Shown here one piece after another: positions 8,404 to 18,176 of a stretch of 38,540 nt of DNA. The notes beneath the pieces were generated by a model, which made no database searches, was not told where the DNA came from, and was given only the letters and a program-made list of their open reading frames with translations. The stretch covers positions 1 through 38,540 of the forward strand of contig CAJQRD010000075.1 of assembly GCA_905480605.1 (NCBI GenBank), read 5' to 3'. The DNA comes from an uncultured Saprospiraceae bacterium. Lineage in GTDB: Bacteria > Bacteroidota > Bacteroidia > Chitinophagales > Saprospiraceae. The position numbers and the translations under genes were made by a program. Every line of letters begins with the position of its first letter. Within the stretch, counting starts at the first letter, position 1.

Positions 8404-9786
8404 ATGATGGAATTAAATAAAAAGTACGGTTCTGTATTAGATAATATAAAATCTAGTATTCAATTATCTGAAGAACTTGTGGCCTATCTTGATGAAGAAG
8501 GTGATGAGGAATATAAAGCTCTAGTCGCTAAATTTGAAAATTCTATTCATGAAGTATATGAACAAGTTGCAGATGAAAATCCATTGCAAATCATTGCATT
8601 AGAAAACTATCTGCTTGATGAACAATTTGAAGGACTTTACCTTCCAAAAATATTAGGTTATTCTGTATTGAGAGGTAGAGTGAATTCCTTTGTAAAATAT
8701 TACAGACCTCAGCAACATTTTGCTGATGTTTTAGAGTTTATAATAAACTCATCTAACTTCGAACAAGTAAAACAAAGAGTTGGACAATCTATACAAATTG
8801 GATTTTCATTGAGTAGTGATATTTGGATTACCAATATTATTGAAAAAGTTACAAATAAGAGAGTAAAGACATTTTTACAAAGTCAAAAACTTCATAAATA
8901 TTTAGATCAAAAACTTAGAAACAATGGACTAGTTAAGTACAGAAAACAGTTTTTAAGTTTGAATTTTGAAACATGTGCTTTCCCAGATAATAAGTCTGAA
9001 CTTCATTTAGAAGCCGACTCTGTGAAAGATTTCCTTATTTACAGGGCGAAATCTAATCATCCAAATGATAGTCTAAAACCTACTATCAATAAAATGCTTT
9101 CGAATAAAGAATTTTTAACTGAAGATGCATTTTATCAAATTTTGATTGTTACTGGATTGTATTATGATTTGGACAAAGAAGGCCAAGCATCTCTTCTTGC
9201 TGACTTATCTAGTATGAGAACAAATTTAGAAAATGCTAGTGATAGGTACTTTCAATTGTTAAATGAGCATAGTTTAGAACAAAAGGGTATTTCAATAGAA
9301 TGTGAAAAAAGATTATCTGATGTTATCAGTAGATCAGTAGATGATAATATTTCAGCTTTTTATAATACTTTAGATAAAGTAAATACTGTTGGTTATGTTC
9401 ATGAAGATGCAATTGCCGCTGTCAGAGAATTCTACTATAAGCATGAAGGTTTATCAATAGAAAATGAAGCAATTAGACAGTCAATTCTTTCTAAAGTAGC
9501 TAAGGTTATAACCAATTTGGAAATTGGGGACTTTACTGGATACTTAGAGATCAATAAGACTTATTCGGCATACATGGATGTCTTTAGCAATCAAAAGTTT
9601 AACCAAGATCTTAAAGATCTGAGTATGAAATTTGTTAGGAAATTCTTGAAAGCACATACCGATAAAAGAAGTAAAGAATATCAAGAACTTAAGAAATTCG
9701 TTAAATCATCTTTCATTGAATATGGTTTCATGAATGAGAAACAAATAACTGAAGTATTTAAGACCAAGAGGAGGCCAAAAGTATAA
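8404..9786 (+). CDS. Uncharacterised helical protein (460 aa)
   Basis: I do not recognise this protein. It has no signal peptide or membrane segment and is predicted mostly alpha-helical and charged, so it is probably cytoplasmic. Residues 60-180 contain repeated hydrophobic helices (LPKILGYSVLRGRVNSFVKYY, IGFSLSSDIWITNIIEKV). The C-terminal third is Lys-rich and ends KTKRRPKV. The layout of short helical pairs suggests a scaffold or alpha-solenoid, but no catalytic motif is visible. The start could be the first or second Met (8404 or 8407). It sits alone between the rpsP terminator and the EI24-like gene, 87 nt upstream of the latter on the same strand. Codon use matches its neighbours, so it is probably a resident gene. 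Confidence 0.8.
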   Translation: MMELNKKYGSVLDNIKSSIQLSEELVAYLDEEGDEEYKALVAKFENSIHEVYEQVADENPLQIIALENYLLDEQFEGLYLPKILGYSVLRGRVNSFVKYYRPQQHFADVLEFIINSSNFEQVKQRVGQSIQIGFSLSSDIWITNIIEKVTNKRVKTFLQSQKLHKYLDQKLRNNGLVKYRKQFLSLNFETCAFPDNKSELHLEADSVKDFLIYRAKSNHPNDSLKPTINKMLSNKEFLTEDAFYQILIVTGLYYDLDKEGQASLLADLSSMRTNLENASDRYFQLLNEHSLEQKGISIECEKRLSDVISRSVDDNISAFYNTLDKVNTVGYVHEDAIAAVREFYYKHEGLSIENEAIRQSILSKVAKVITNLEIGDFTGYLEINKTYSAYMDVFSNQKFNQDLKDLSMKFVRKFLKAHTDKRSKEYQELKKFVKSSFIEYGFMNEKQITEVFKTKRRPKV

Positions 9787-9796
9787 GTTTGGTCTT
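9760..9796 (+). terminator. Possible weak terminator overlapping the end of the 460-aa gene
   Basis: AAGACCAA (9760-9767) can pair with TTGGTCTT (9789-9796) across a 21-nt loop, followed by the T-rich ATTCTTTATG. The stem begins inside the coding sequence. The large loop and interrupted T run make this a tentative call. Confidence 0.3.
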
Positions 9797-9873
9797 ATTC
9801 TTTATGTAATTGATAGATTTTTGATGCATTGTTTAGACTCTTGTTGTAAATTATAATTCATAAATAAAGAATA

Positions 9874-10629
9874 ATGATTTCTGGTTTTTTTAGAAGTTTA
9901 CAAGCATATTCAAAAAGCATTAAATATTTGTCTAAACCCTGGGTATTCAAATATTTAATGCTTTCTGGTTTTATAAGTCTGCTTGTTTTCGGGGTTTTAT
10001 GTGGGGTAGTTTATGTTTTTGGTGGCGACTTAGGCTATAATATACTTGGTAATTTTTATGATGGAGACGCTCCAAATTGGCTTATATTATTAGTTGGTGG
10101 CTTTGCTAAATTCATTCTTTGGGCCAGTCTATTTCTTATAATGAAATATATAATTTTGATAGTTTCAGCACCTTTCATGTCTGCGCTTTCAGAGAAACTT
10201 GAGGAAAAGATTTCCCCGGGATATAAAGATCCAAAACCCAATCAACTTTATAGTACAATCAGAGGTGTAAGGTTGGCTACATCAAATATAGTAAGAGAAA
10301 TTCTGTTTACTTTTCCTCTTTTTTTACTTAGCTTTATTCCTGCTTTTACAATTTTCACTACTGCTTTGATTTTCCTTATTCAAGCTTATTATGCTGGTTT
10401 TGGAAATATTGACTTCTTTATGGAGCGACGATTTTCTTCACAAGAAGCAAGAAGATTTATTTCCAAAAGAAAAGGATTGGCAATTGGAAATGGAGCGATC
10501 TTTTTACTTTTATTTATCATCCCAGTAGTTGGGGCATTCATTGCACCTACTATGGCAACCTTAGCAGCAACGATTGCGTGTGTCTCACTTGATGAATACA
10601 ACACATCAATGGAATACGATAATTTTTGA
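9874..10629 (+). CDS. EI24/CysZ-like integral membrane protein
   Basis: A 251-residue membrane protein resembling the EI24 domain family, which includes bacterial CysZ (sulfate uptake); many bacterial relatives have no assigned function. The N-terminus MISGFFRSLQAYSKSIKYLS is followed by hydrophobic segments at about 28-50, 65-105, 140-172 and 200-235, and an FGNIDFFMERRFS stretch like the conserved cytoplasmic loop of the family. A sulfate role is not supported by neighbours, since no cys genes are nearby. Its 3' end overlaps the convergent 1330-residue T9SS gene by 24 nt. Confidence 0.8.
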   Translation: MISGFFRSLQAYSKSIKYLSKPWVFKYLMLSGFISLLVFGVLCGVVYVFGGDLGYNILGNFYDGDAPNWLILLVGGFAKFILWASLFLIMKYIILIVSAPFMSALSEKLEEKISPGYKDPKPNQLYSTIRGVRLATSNIVREILFTFPLFLLSFIPAFTIFTTALIFLIQAYYAGFGNIDFFMERRFSSQEARRFISKRKGLAIGNGAIFLLLFIIPVVGAFIAPTMATLAATIACVSLDEYNTSMEYDNF

Positions 10630-13600
10630 CAATTGATAATTGCTCCTTGAGCGGCATTCTAAAAAGTAAAGTCCATTATCCAAATCACTTAAATCAATTT
10701 TCTCATTTCTTGTTAGGTTGATCTGTTTTCGTACTGTTCCAGTTATATCAATAACATATAATTGTAAGTTACAATCATTGGTTAAGCAATCTACTTGTAA
10801 GAAATTATCAACAGGATTCGGATAGAACTTTATAATTTCTTTACGTTTAATATAACTAATGCTACTTACGAAGTCAACCATCAGTGTTGTGTCTACAAAA
10901 CAATTGTGGGCATCTGTTATAGTAACGGAGTACGTTCCTGTTGACAGGTTAATTAAGAGTGAATCACTCCCAACTGATAAGGGGTTCCAAGTATAATTAT
11001 ATGGGGCTACTCCCCCAGATACACTTAATGTAATTGTTCCATCCATGTTTTCACTTGATGGTGTGATGTCCGCATCAATGACAATATTTTCTGGACTTGT
11101 AATATTTATTTCTTCGGATATTGCTTCACATCCTAAGGCATCATTTATTGTAACCTGATATATCCCATTTTGTAAGTTTGAGTTGATATTGCTCATCGAA
11201 TTGTTGTTCCAATTATACTCAAGGGCACCTGTTCCTCCGTTAGCTTCTAAAACAATACTTCCATTTTCTTCCGCAAAACAATTGTTATTGGTGAGATTTG
11301 TTACTTCATAATTGATTTCATTTGGTTGTTCGATAGATATACTGTCTGATACACCTACACATCCTTCAGAGTCAGTTATGGTTATATTGTATGTACCTTG
11401 TATTAGCAATGTCAGAGTATCCGAGACAATATCTTTAATGTTTTTTACACCTGCACTCCAATTAAAATCAAGAGGCAAGTTATTACTTTCACTCAGTGCA
11501 ATGAGGGAGGCTGTGGAATCTGAATGGCAATCAATTTTATTTAATTGGGACAGGCTTATATTAATGGGAATATTTTGATTATTTACTTCAAATTTACCTG
11601 GGAGTGACTTGCAACCAAAAGCATCAACAATTGTGACAAAATACTGGCCTGGAAGTAGAGAATTGAGAGAGGACTCCATGCTGTTGATACCATCTGATGT
11701 ACTCCAATTGTAAATATACGGAGCCGTACCTCCATTTACTTCTATTCTTACAAATCCTTCTTTACTGCCTGAACACGATACACTAGATATACTATCCAGT
11801 GTGATTTCAAAGCTTTCAGGTTCTGATATATATATATCATTTAAAACCGCTGAGCATGCTTTAAAATCAGTAATAGTGACACTATAGTTACCTTTTGATA
11901 GATTGAATAAATCTTGGGTAAATATTCCATTTGACCAGAAATATGAGTAGGGTGGTGTGCCACCATTTACATTAATGTCGATCTGTGCATTTGAGTCTCC
12001 ATTGCATATTACATTTCGCTTTCTATTTAGGTTCACTTCTAGTAATGATGGTTCCTCAATTTGAATATTTTCGATCGAATTAAAACAACCATTAGTATCA
12101 GTAATGGTAACAGAATAGAAGCCAGCTTTTAGTTCGTCAATGAAAGCTGTTGAGTCTCCAGTATCCCATAATATATTGTAAGGTGAAGTTCCTCCAATAA
12201 TTCCTAATTGTATAAATCCTGTAGAATCTCCAAAGCAGTCTATATCATTCTTTATCGCGACACCTGTTGTAATAATTTGGCTTCCCAAAACCTCAATAGG
12301 ATCTGTTGTTAATTCACAACCATTGCTGCCGGTAATAGTAGCTGCGTATATGCCTGCAGATAAATTTGAGCTGGTTAGTCCTTCACTTCCGTTTTCCCAA
12401 ATTATATTATAAGGTTCTGTTCCTCCAGCAACATTAATAGTGATACTCCCATCTTCTTCTCCTTGACAAGAAGAATTCTCAATATTGTTAACATTGTAAA
12501 CAAGAATATTTTCAAATCCAACAAAAATTGGGGATGATATTGTTTGGCATCCGTTACTACTTGTAACAGTGCATGTATAAACACCAGTAGTAAGATTGTT
12601 ATTTATAGCGTCTAAAGATCCGTTAGACCATTCATATTCAAAAGGAGGAATACCTAAGCTTGCTACTATTTCAATTGAGCCATCAGAAGACCCTCTACAT
12701 GATTCATCTATTACACTATTGATGTTTATATCGATGTCAATAGTCTGTGCGTCGTCACTAGGGCCGTTGCAGTTTTCATCTATTTGATTACAAGAAACTT
12801 CTTGAGCATCAGGATTAATTTTATCATTTTGGTCATTGCAATCCAATCTATTTTTTGAATACCCAAAAAGATCTAAATCAGAACAAAATAGTTGTATTGA
12901 ATCCGGATTTCCATATCCATCTTTGTCAAGATCTTGGTAGTAAATATTTAGATTAACATTTTCAGTATTATACAGTTTAATGTGATCAAGAGCTATTATT
13001 CCTTGATTATTATTTTCATTAGATTCAGCTCTAAATCTCAATCTACCTCGTGGAATACTTACTTCCAAGCCAATAGATTCAAAAATCCATTCATCACCCT
13101 GATTGCCTTTGACTTCCCAAAGTATTTGCCACTGTTCATTATCTAAAGTGTATTCAAGAAAAAGGGAACCAACTCCTTTTCCAAACATATGATAGAAAAA
13201 ACTGATTGCGCATTCATTGATGTTTTCTAGATTTAAACATTCTGTATTTACAATGGCAGTTTTATTATTTATGCAATTTAATGCTGGATCTATTTGTATA
13301 AATTTTCCTTGATTATTTTTATCACCTTGTGGTCCAGTGAATGAATTACTAAGATCTCCATTTTGTACAAACCAACCTTTGCTATCCTTATTGTTCAAAT
13401 TCCAAATACCTACTAAGTTACAAATTGAATCACAATTGGTATCACAAAGTTCTTTTTCATCAAAAGTTTCTTTGAAGTCACTGTCAGAACATCTTGTTTG
13501 AAAACTAACAGCACACAGTGGGTTTGAAGTTAAACCTTCCTGGCATTCTGTATTTACATTTAATTCATAGAGTGTTCCTGGTTTCAGTCCTGTTGCGATA

Positions 13601-14598
13601 AATGATTCAGAAATACAATCTACAATATCTATAAAAACTTCTTCAGGAGGGGCCCCAATTTCATTATATGTTAATTTTATTGTGCTACAATTATCAATGT
13701 TTTTCCATTTAAAAGTAGCTGTGGTACCTTCAATATCAGAGATTATAAAATCCTGAGGGGCTTGACAAGTTTCAGTTGAGAATTCTAAATTGATATGCGT
13801 TAATTGTCCTACGTCTCCTGCGGCTCTGTCACAAATAGAAAGTTGCCAGATTCCATTGGCTGAATCTCCATCAAAAGCACTTGCTAATTCTTCTTCAGCA
13901 TTAAAGTTTCCCTGAAATGGTGGAATCCAATCACTAATTGAGATACATGCTTTGTCATTAAAATTGGCATTGACATTACAGTTTGTACTTGGTATACCGT
14001 AATTATCAATTCCGTTTCCATTATGGCTGGAAAGAATTGCTGATTTCCCATTAGGTGATGTCAATGCAATGTATAAGTCTGGTGGCCAAGTATGCTCAAT
14101 AGCAAGTGCAATGTTTTCAATATTTATATCTGTGCCTAAAATCTTATTGTCATAGCCAGATACTTCAATATTGTAGGTGTTGCGTATTGGACAATTGTTA
14201 TCAGTTATACCTAGTGATAAGGCACAACTAGATTCATTATCAATATTGGTATTGTTGAAATACGGTCCATTCCAGTCACTCTTATTGTCTGTATCACAAA
14301 CCGTTCTTAAGTAAATTTCATAAGTTGTGCCAGGCAATAAACTTTGGAATGTATAATTGTTGCTGGTAATATTAGTGATGTTAGGCTCTAGGGTTCTTAT
14401 AAAAGATTTTATCCCAAATTCAATTTCATAAAATTCGACATTGCTGTTGAAATCAATCCATATAGCATTGAATTCTGACTGTGTGGTATTGTTGAAATTT
14501 GATAATATAGGGAGATTGCAAATTTGAGGATAAACCGAATGCAAAAAGCATAACATTATTACTGCAGTTGATAATATGTGTTTTGTGCATTTTTGCAT
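10606..14598 (-). CDS. Giant multidomain secreted protein: FN3, P-domain, MopE-like motif, eight SprB repeats, T9SS tail
   Basis: A 1330-residue T9SS substrate. It has a Sec signal peptide (about residues 1-25), a fibronectin III-like domain (30-105), and a proprotein-convertase P-like domain (about 130-280; HTWPPDLYIALTSPNGK, GIWQLSICDRAAGDVGQL). A second FN3 (285-370) is followed by a MAM/lectin-like beta-sandwich (375-545). Next is a MopE-type putative metal-binding segment (YYQDLDKDGYGNP, then DCNDQNDKINPDAQEVSCNQIDE split over about 65 residues). Eight SprB-like repeats of about 75-85 residues follow, each running Cys-x-Gly/Asp, GGTxPYxxxWSNG, LxxGxYxVTITDxxGC. The C-terminal type A sorting domain begins FYPNPVDNFLQVD. 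No protease domain accompanies the P-domain. The gene begins 46 nt after leuS on the same strand with no obvious promoter between them. I infer a surface adhesin or matrix protein. Confidence 0.9.
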   Translation of the reverse strand: MQKCTKHILSTAVIMLCFLHSVYPQICNLPILSNFNNTTQSEFNAIWIDFNSNVEFYEIEFGIKSFIRTLEPNITNITSNNYTFQSLLPGTTYEIYLRTVCDTDNKSDWNGPYFNNTNIDNESSCALSLGITDNNCPIRNTYNIEVSGYDNKILGTDINIENIALAIEHTWPPDLYIALTSPNGKSAILSSHNGNGIDNYGIPSTNCNVNANFNDKACISISDWIPPFQGNFNAEEELASAFDGDSANGIWQLSICDRAAGDVGQLTHINLEFSTETCQAPQDFIISDIEGTTATFKWKNIDNCSTIKLTYNEIGAPPEEVFIDIVDCISESFIATGLKPGTLYELNVNTECQEGLTSNPLCAVSFQTRCSDSDFKETFDEKELCDTNCDSICNLVGIWNLNNKDSKGWFVQNGDLSNSFTGPQGDKNNQGKFIQIDPALNCINNKTAIVNTECLNLENINECAISFFYHMFGKGVGSLFLEYTLDNEQWQILWEVKGNQGDEWIFESIGLEVSIPRGRLRFRAESNENNNQGIIALDHIKLYNTENVNLNIYYQDLDKDGYGNPDSIQLFCSDLDLFGYSKNRLDCNDQNDKINPDAQEVSCNQIDENCNGPSDDAQTIDIDININSVIDESCRGSSDGSIEIVASLGIPPFEYEWSNGSLDAINNNLTTGVYTCTVTSSNGCQTISSPIFVGFENILVYNVNNIENSSCQGEEDGSITINVAGGTEPYNIIWENGSEGLTSSNLSAGIYAATITGSNGCELTTDPIEVLGSQIITTGVAIKNDIDCFGDSTGFIQLGIIGGTSPYNILWDTGDSTAFIDELKAGFYSVTITDTNGCFNSIENIQIEEPSLLEVNLNRKRNVICNGDSNAQIDINVNGGTPPYSYFWSNGIFTQDLFNLSKGNYSVTITDFKACSAVLNDIYISEPESFEITLDSISSVSCSGSKEGFVRIEVNGGTAPYIYNWSTSDGINSMESSLNSLLPGQYFVTIVDAFGCKSLPGKFEVNNQNIPINISLSQLNKIDCHSDSTASLIALSESNNLPLDFNWSAGVKNIKDIVSDTLTLLIQGTYNITITDSEGCVGVSDSISIEQPNEINYEVTNLTNNNCFAEENGSIVLEANGGTGALEYNWNNNSMSNINSNLQNGIYQVTINDALGCEAISEEINITSPENIVIDADITPSSENMDGTITLSVSGGVAPYNYTWNPLSVGSDSLLINLSTGTYSVTITDAHNCFVDTTLMVDFVSSISYIKRKEIIKFYPNPVDNFLQVDCLTNDCNLQLYVIDITGTVRKQINLTRNEKIDLSDLDNGLYFLECRSRSNYQLSKIIVFH

Positions 14599-14644
14599 TC
14601 AATTCATTTGTCTATGTTATTAACGATACTAAGAGAACGTTATG

Positions 14645-17473
14645 TTATTTAACAACGATGTTAATCATACGTTTTGGTACGACAATTACCTTCATTATTG
14701 ATTTTCCATCCGTCCATTTTTCTAGCTCTGGCATAGCCATAACCTCTTTTTCCATATCTTCTTTGGTCATATCTGCGGGAAATGGTTTTAATGTTTTTTT
14801 CTTCCCATTAATACAGATTGGATAATCGACTTCGTCTTCTACTAAATAGTTGGCATTGAATTCTGGATAGCTGGCTTTGTGAACTGATGTTTCATGACCT
14901 AACTTTGCCCATAATTCCTCTGCTATAAATGGTGTAAATGGTGCAAGTAATATAGTCATCGATTCTAAAATCGAACGCTTATCACATTTTAGTTTTCGCA
15001 ATTCATTTACACAAATCATCATGGCACTTATCGAAGTGTTGAATGAAAATCTTTCAATATCTTCACTTACTTTTTTAATGGCTGTATGGAGAATCTTCAA
15101 TTCTGGTTTACTGGCTTCTTCGTCAGAAATAGAGAATGTATCTTCTTTATAGAACATTCCCCAAAATTTTCTAACAAATTTTGACACGCCCTCAATTCCT
15201 TGAGTGTCCCAGGGCTTTGATTGCTCAATAGGTCCTAGAAACATTTCATATAATCTAAAAGTGTCAGCCCCATATTTTGCTACAACATCATCAGGATTTA
15301 CAACATTGTAATATCTTTTTGACATTTTACCGACTTCAGAAATTGTCTGTAATTGCACGTTTTCACTTAAGTCTGCAATTGAAAAAGATCCTGACGATGT
15401 AACGAATTTAGCGTTTGAAAAATCTGGTCTCCATGCAATAAATTGTTTTATTCCTTCGGCGTTTAAATGGGACTCCTTCGATCCATAATTGCTCACGAAA
15501 TCTATATGCACTGGAATTCTTGAGAATTCAGTTTGTTCGTCGACCATGTCTTCACTATAAAATGTATTGTCACCATTGTCAGATTTTACCAAGGCGATAT
15601 ATTCAATAACACCTTGTATCATACCTTGGTTTATCAACTTCTTAAAAGGCTCATTTGATGGTAAGTAGCCTAAATCATAAAGGAACTTATGCCAAAATCT
15701 TGCATATAATAAATGAGCAACAGCATGTTCAGAGCCGCCTACATATAAATCTACTGAATCCCAATATTTTAGTGCGTCCTTCGAAGCAAATTCCATATCG
15801 TTTTGAGGATCCATATATCTCAAATAATACCATGATGATCCTGCTACAGCAGGCATAGTATCTGTCTCTCTTCTTCCTTGAGGTGTATTAACCCAATGAG
15901 TCATTCTTGATAATGGTGATTGTCCATCTTTTGTGGGTTTAAAGTCTTCAGTTTTAGGAAGTTCAACAGGCAAGCTTCTATCTAACGTAGGTACTCCTTC
16001 TGGAGTATAAATAATTGGAAATGGTTCTCCCCAGTATCTTTGGCGACTGAAATTGGCATCTCTAATTTTATAATTTATTTTAAGTTCACCAATACCCAAG
16101 TCTTCTATTTTTTGACATGTATGAGAAATAGCATCTGTGATAGACATGCCGTTTAGAAAATCAGAGTTCATTAAAATTCCAACTTTGTCTTCTCTTTTTG
16201 CTCCTTCAATATTTGAGCGATCAATGACTTCAATTATTTCCAATCCAAATTTTTGTGCAAAAGCAAAGTCACGTTCGTCATCGGAAGGAACGGCCATTAT
16301 TGCTCCAGTGCCATAATCCATTAATACATATTCACCAACCCAAATAGGCACTTTTTTACCATTGAACGGATTGATTGCATATGCTCCTGTAAATGCGCCA
16401 GTTACTTCTTTGACTTCTGACATTCTATCACGTTCTGACCTAGTCTTTACATAAGTCAAATAATTTTCCACGTCTTCTTCTTGGTCACTTGTTGTAATAT
16501 CTGCAATAAAAGGATGTTCTGGAGCCAATACCATGTAAGTGGCGCCAAATATCGTATCAGGTCTAGTAGTAAATATTTCTAATTTTTGATTATAACCTTC
16601 AATGTCAAAAAACATTTTAGCACCTTTTGATTTTCCTATCCAATTTCTTTGAATAGCCTTCAATGAACTTGACCAATCTATTTCCTCTAAGTCGGAAAGC
16701 AAACGTTCCGCATACGCCGTAGTTCTGAGATACCATTGGGTCATTGCTTTTCTTTCTACTGGATGACCACCTCTTTCAGATACTCCATCTTTGATTTGGT
16801 CGTTTGCTAAAACTGTGCCTAAGTTTTCACACCAATTAACATAACCGATTTTCCTATAGGCCAATCTATAAGAAGTAAGAACATCGCTTTTTTCAAGTTC
16901 TGTTTTATTGTTCCATTCTTCTGCTGTAAAACTATTGTCATCGCCAGTATAGGCTTTTACACCTTTTGTACCTTTTTGTGTAAAGTGAGCAACTAGATCA
17001 TCTAATGATTCTGCTTTTTGAGTTTTAATATTAAAGTAATGTTCAAATAGCAATGAGAAAATCCACTGTGTCCATTTGTAGTATTTTGAATCACAAGTCA
17101 CAACCTCTCTACTCCAATCAAAACTAAAACCAATGTTATTCAATTGTGTCTTATACCTCTCAATATTTTCATTGGTAGATTTTTCAGGATGTACTCCAGT
17201 TGCTATGGCATATTCTTCTGCAGGTAGACCAAAAGCATCAAATCCCATTGGGTGCAAAACATTAAACCCACTCAATCTTTTATAACGGCTAAATATGTCA
17301 GAAGCAATATAACCTAACGGGTGCCCAACATGCAATCCCGCACCAGAAGGATATGGAAACATATCCAATACATAATATTTAGGTTTTGAATTGTTGATGT
17401 CAACTTTGTATAGTTGATTTTTAGTCCACTTACTTCTCCACTTAGCTTCTATCTCACTGTAATTATATTCCAT
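14645..17473 (-). CDS. leuS: Leucyl-tRNA synthetase
   Basis: Class Ia synthetase that charges tRNA-Leu. The HIGH-type motif is at residues 40-53 (PYPSGAGLHVGHPLG, with HVGH at 48-51) and the KMSKS-type motif is KMSKR near residue 715. The editing domain (CP1) is present: EIFTTRPDTIFGATYMV, and DYGTGAIMAVPSDDERD with the conserved Asp that recognises misacylated amino acid. At 942 residues it is longer than the E. coli enzyme (860); part of the difference is an insertion of about 100 residues just before KMSKR (INQGMIQGVIEYIALV onward). Similar insertions occur in Bacteroidota enzymes. The first ATG gives a normal N-terminus (MEYNYSEIEAKWRSKW). Confidence 0.97.
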   Translation of the reverse strand: MEYNYSEIEAKWRSKWTKNQLYKVDINNSKPKYYVLDMFPYPSGAGLHVGHPLGYIASDIFSRYKRLSGFNVLHPMGFDAFGLPAEEYAIATGVHPEKSTNENIERYKTQLNNIGFSFDWSREVVTCDSKYYKWTQWIFSLLFEHYFNIKTQKAESLDDLVAHFTQKGTKGVKAYTGDDNSFTAEEWNNKTELEKSDVLTSYRLAYRKIGYVNWCENLGTVLANDQIKDGVSERGGHPVERKAMTQWYLRTTAYAERLLSDLEEIDWSSSLKAIQRNWIGKSKGAKMFFDIEGYNQKLEIFTTRPDTIFGATYMVLAPEHPFIADITTSDQEEDVENYLTYVKTRSERDRMSEVKEVTGAFTGAYAINPFNGKKVPIWVGEYVLMDYGTGAIMAVPSDDERDFAFAQKFGLEIIEVIDRSNIEGAKREDKVGILMNSDFLNGMSITDAISHTCQKIEDLGIGELKINYKIRDANFSRQRYWGEPFPIIYTPEGVPTLDRSLPVELPKTEDFKPTKDGQSPLSRMTHWVNTPQGRRETDTMPAVAGSSWYYLRYMDPQNDMEFASKDALKYWDSVDLYVGGSEHAVAHLLYARFWHKFLYDLGYLPSNEPFKKLINQGMIQGVIEYIALVKSDNGDNTFYSEDMVDEQTEFSRIPVHIDFVSNYGSKESHLNAEGIKQFIAWRPDFSNAKFVTSSGSFSIADLSENVQLQTISEVGKMSKRYYNVVNPDDVVAKYGADTFRLYEMFLGPIEQSKPWDTQGIEGVSKFVRKFWGMFYKEDTFSISDEEASKPELKILHTAIKKVSEDIERFSFNTSISAMMICVNELRKLKCDKRSILESMTILLAPFTPFIAEELWAKLGHETSVHKASYPEFNANYLVEDEVDYPICINGKKKTLKPFPADMTKEDMEKEVMAMPELEKWTDGKSIMKVIVVPKRMINIVVK

Positions 17474-17479
17474 CAGGCT

Positions 17480-18100
17480 TTAGTTATTTATTATTTTCAA
17501 TTTTTCTTTCGTAATATGATTTGATCTAACTGTCTCTTTCTTAACCCATCTATTTCGATCATCATTTTTAGTAATTTTAAAAGTTTTGAGGATTAACACT
17601 TTTCCATTATCATTAAGTGCAGAAAAACCAAGCTAGCTTTCACTTTTATCAAATACAAATTTGATTATCCTAGATATAATTTCTTCTTAGTCATGATTAT
17701 TTTAAGTTTGATTTCCATTATAATTGTGTTGTTTAGTTCGAAACAACTGATTATTTGATCCATCAAGTGATCTCATTTCTAAAAGAAAGTAATTTTGATA
17801 TTTATAAGTTAATGATAGGGTATTGTCAACCCTTCTATATTCTGAAGTTACCATATTATCTTTGTAATTGATATCCTTTTGACCATTTGGGTTTCCTGAG
17901 ATGTCATAGCTCTTCTTTGCGATCAATCGATCTGCCTCATCAAATATTTTGGTTTCTTTGAAGTTCATTTTATCTATAACCAATGATGCTCCTTTATATT
18001 CTACTTCATACATTGTAATTGTATCTGAGTAATGTATTAATTTCTCAGTCTTACATGATATTATAGAAAGAACAAGAAAACCAATTTTTTTATACATCAT
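17480..18100 (-). pseudogene. Decayed lipoprotein gene with three in-frame stop codons
   Basis: The intact 5' part (17702-18100, 132 residues) has a signal peptide with a lipobox-like end (LVLSIISCK, Cys16) and then short beta-strand-like segments (DISGNPNGQKDINYKDN) that loosely recall repeat-containing Bacteroidota lipoproteins. The frame does not end cleanly. Reading past the TAA at 17702-17704 in the same frame gives two more stops (TAA 17687-17689, TAG 17633-17635), but also sensible protein: KFVFDKSES, then an unbroken 50-residue run including LILKTFKITKNDDRNRWVKK, ending at TAA 17480-17482. Frame and style are retained, so the ancestral protein was probably about 200 residues. No function can be assigned. 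It could still make a truncated lipoprotein. It lies 76 nt downstream of the phosphodiesterase gene. Confidence 0.65.
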
Positions 18101-18176
18101 ATAATTTTGAGATGCGAATATACAGCCACTCTACATAAAATCGACGTTTTAGGCTTATTTATAGACTGATATTTCA

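Noticed and set aside
15655-15858. Small frame on the plus strand within leuS
   Set aside because: It lies opposite the conserved leuS core, has no recognisable domain and no start-region support.
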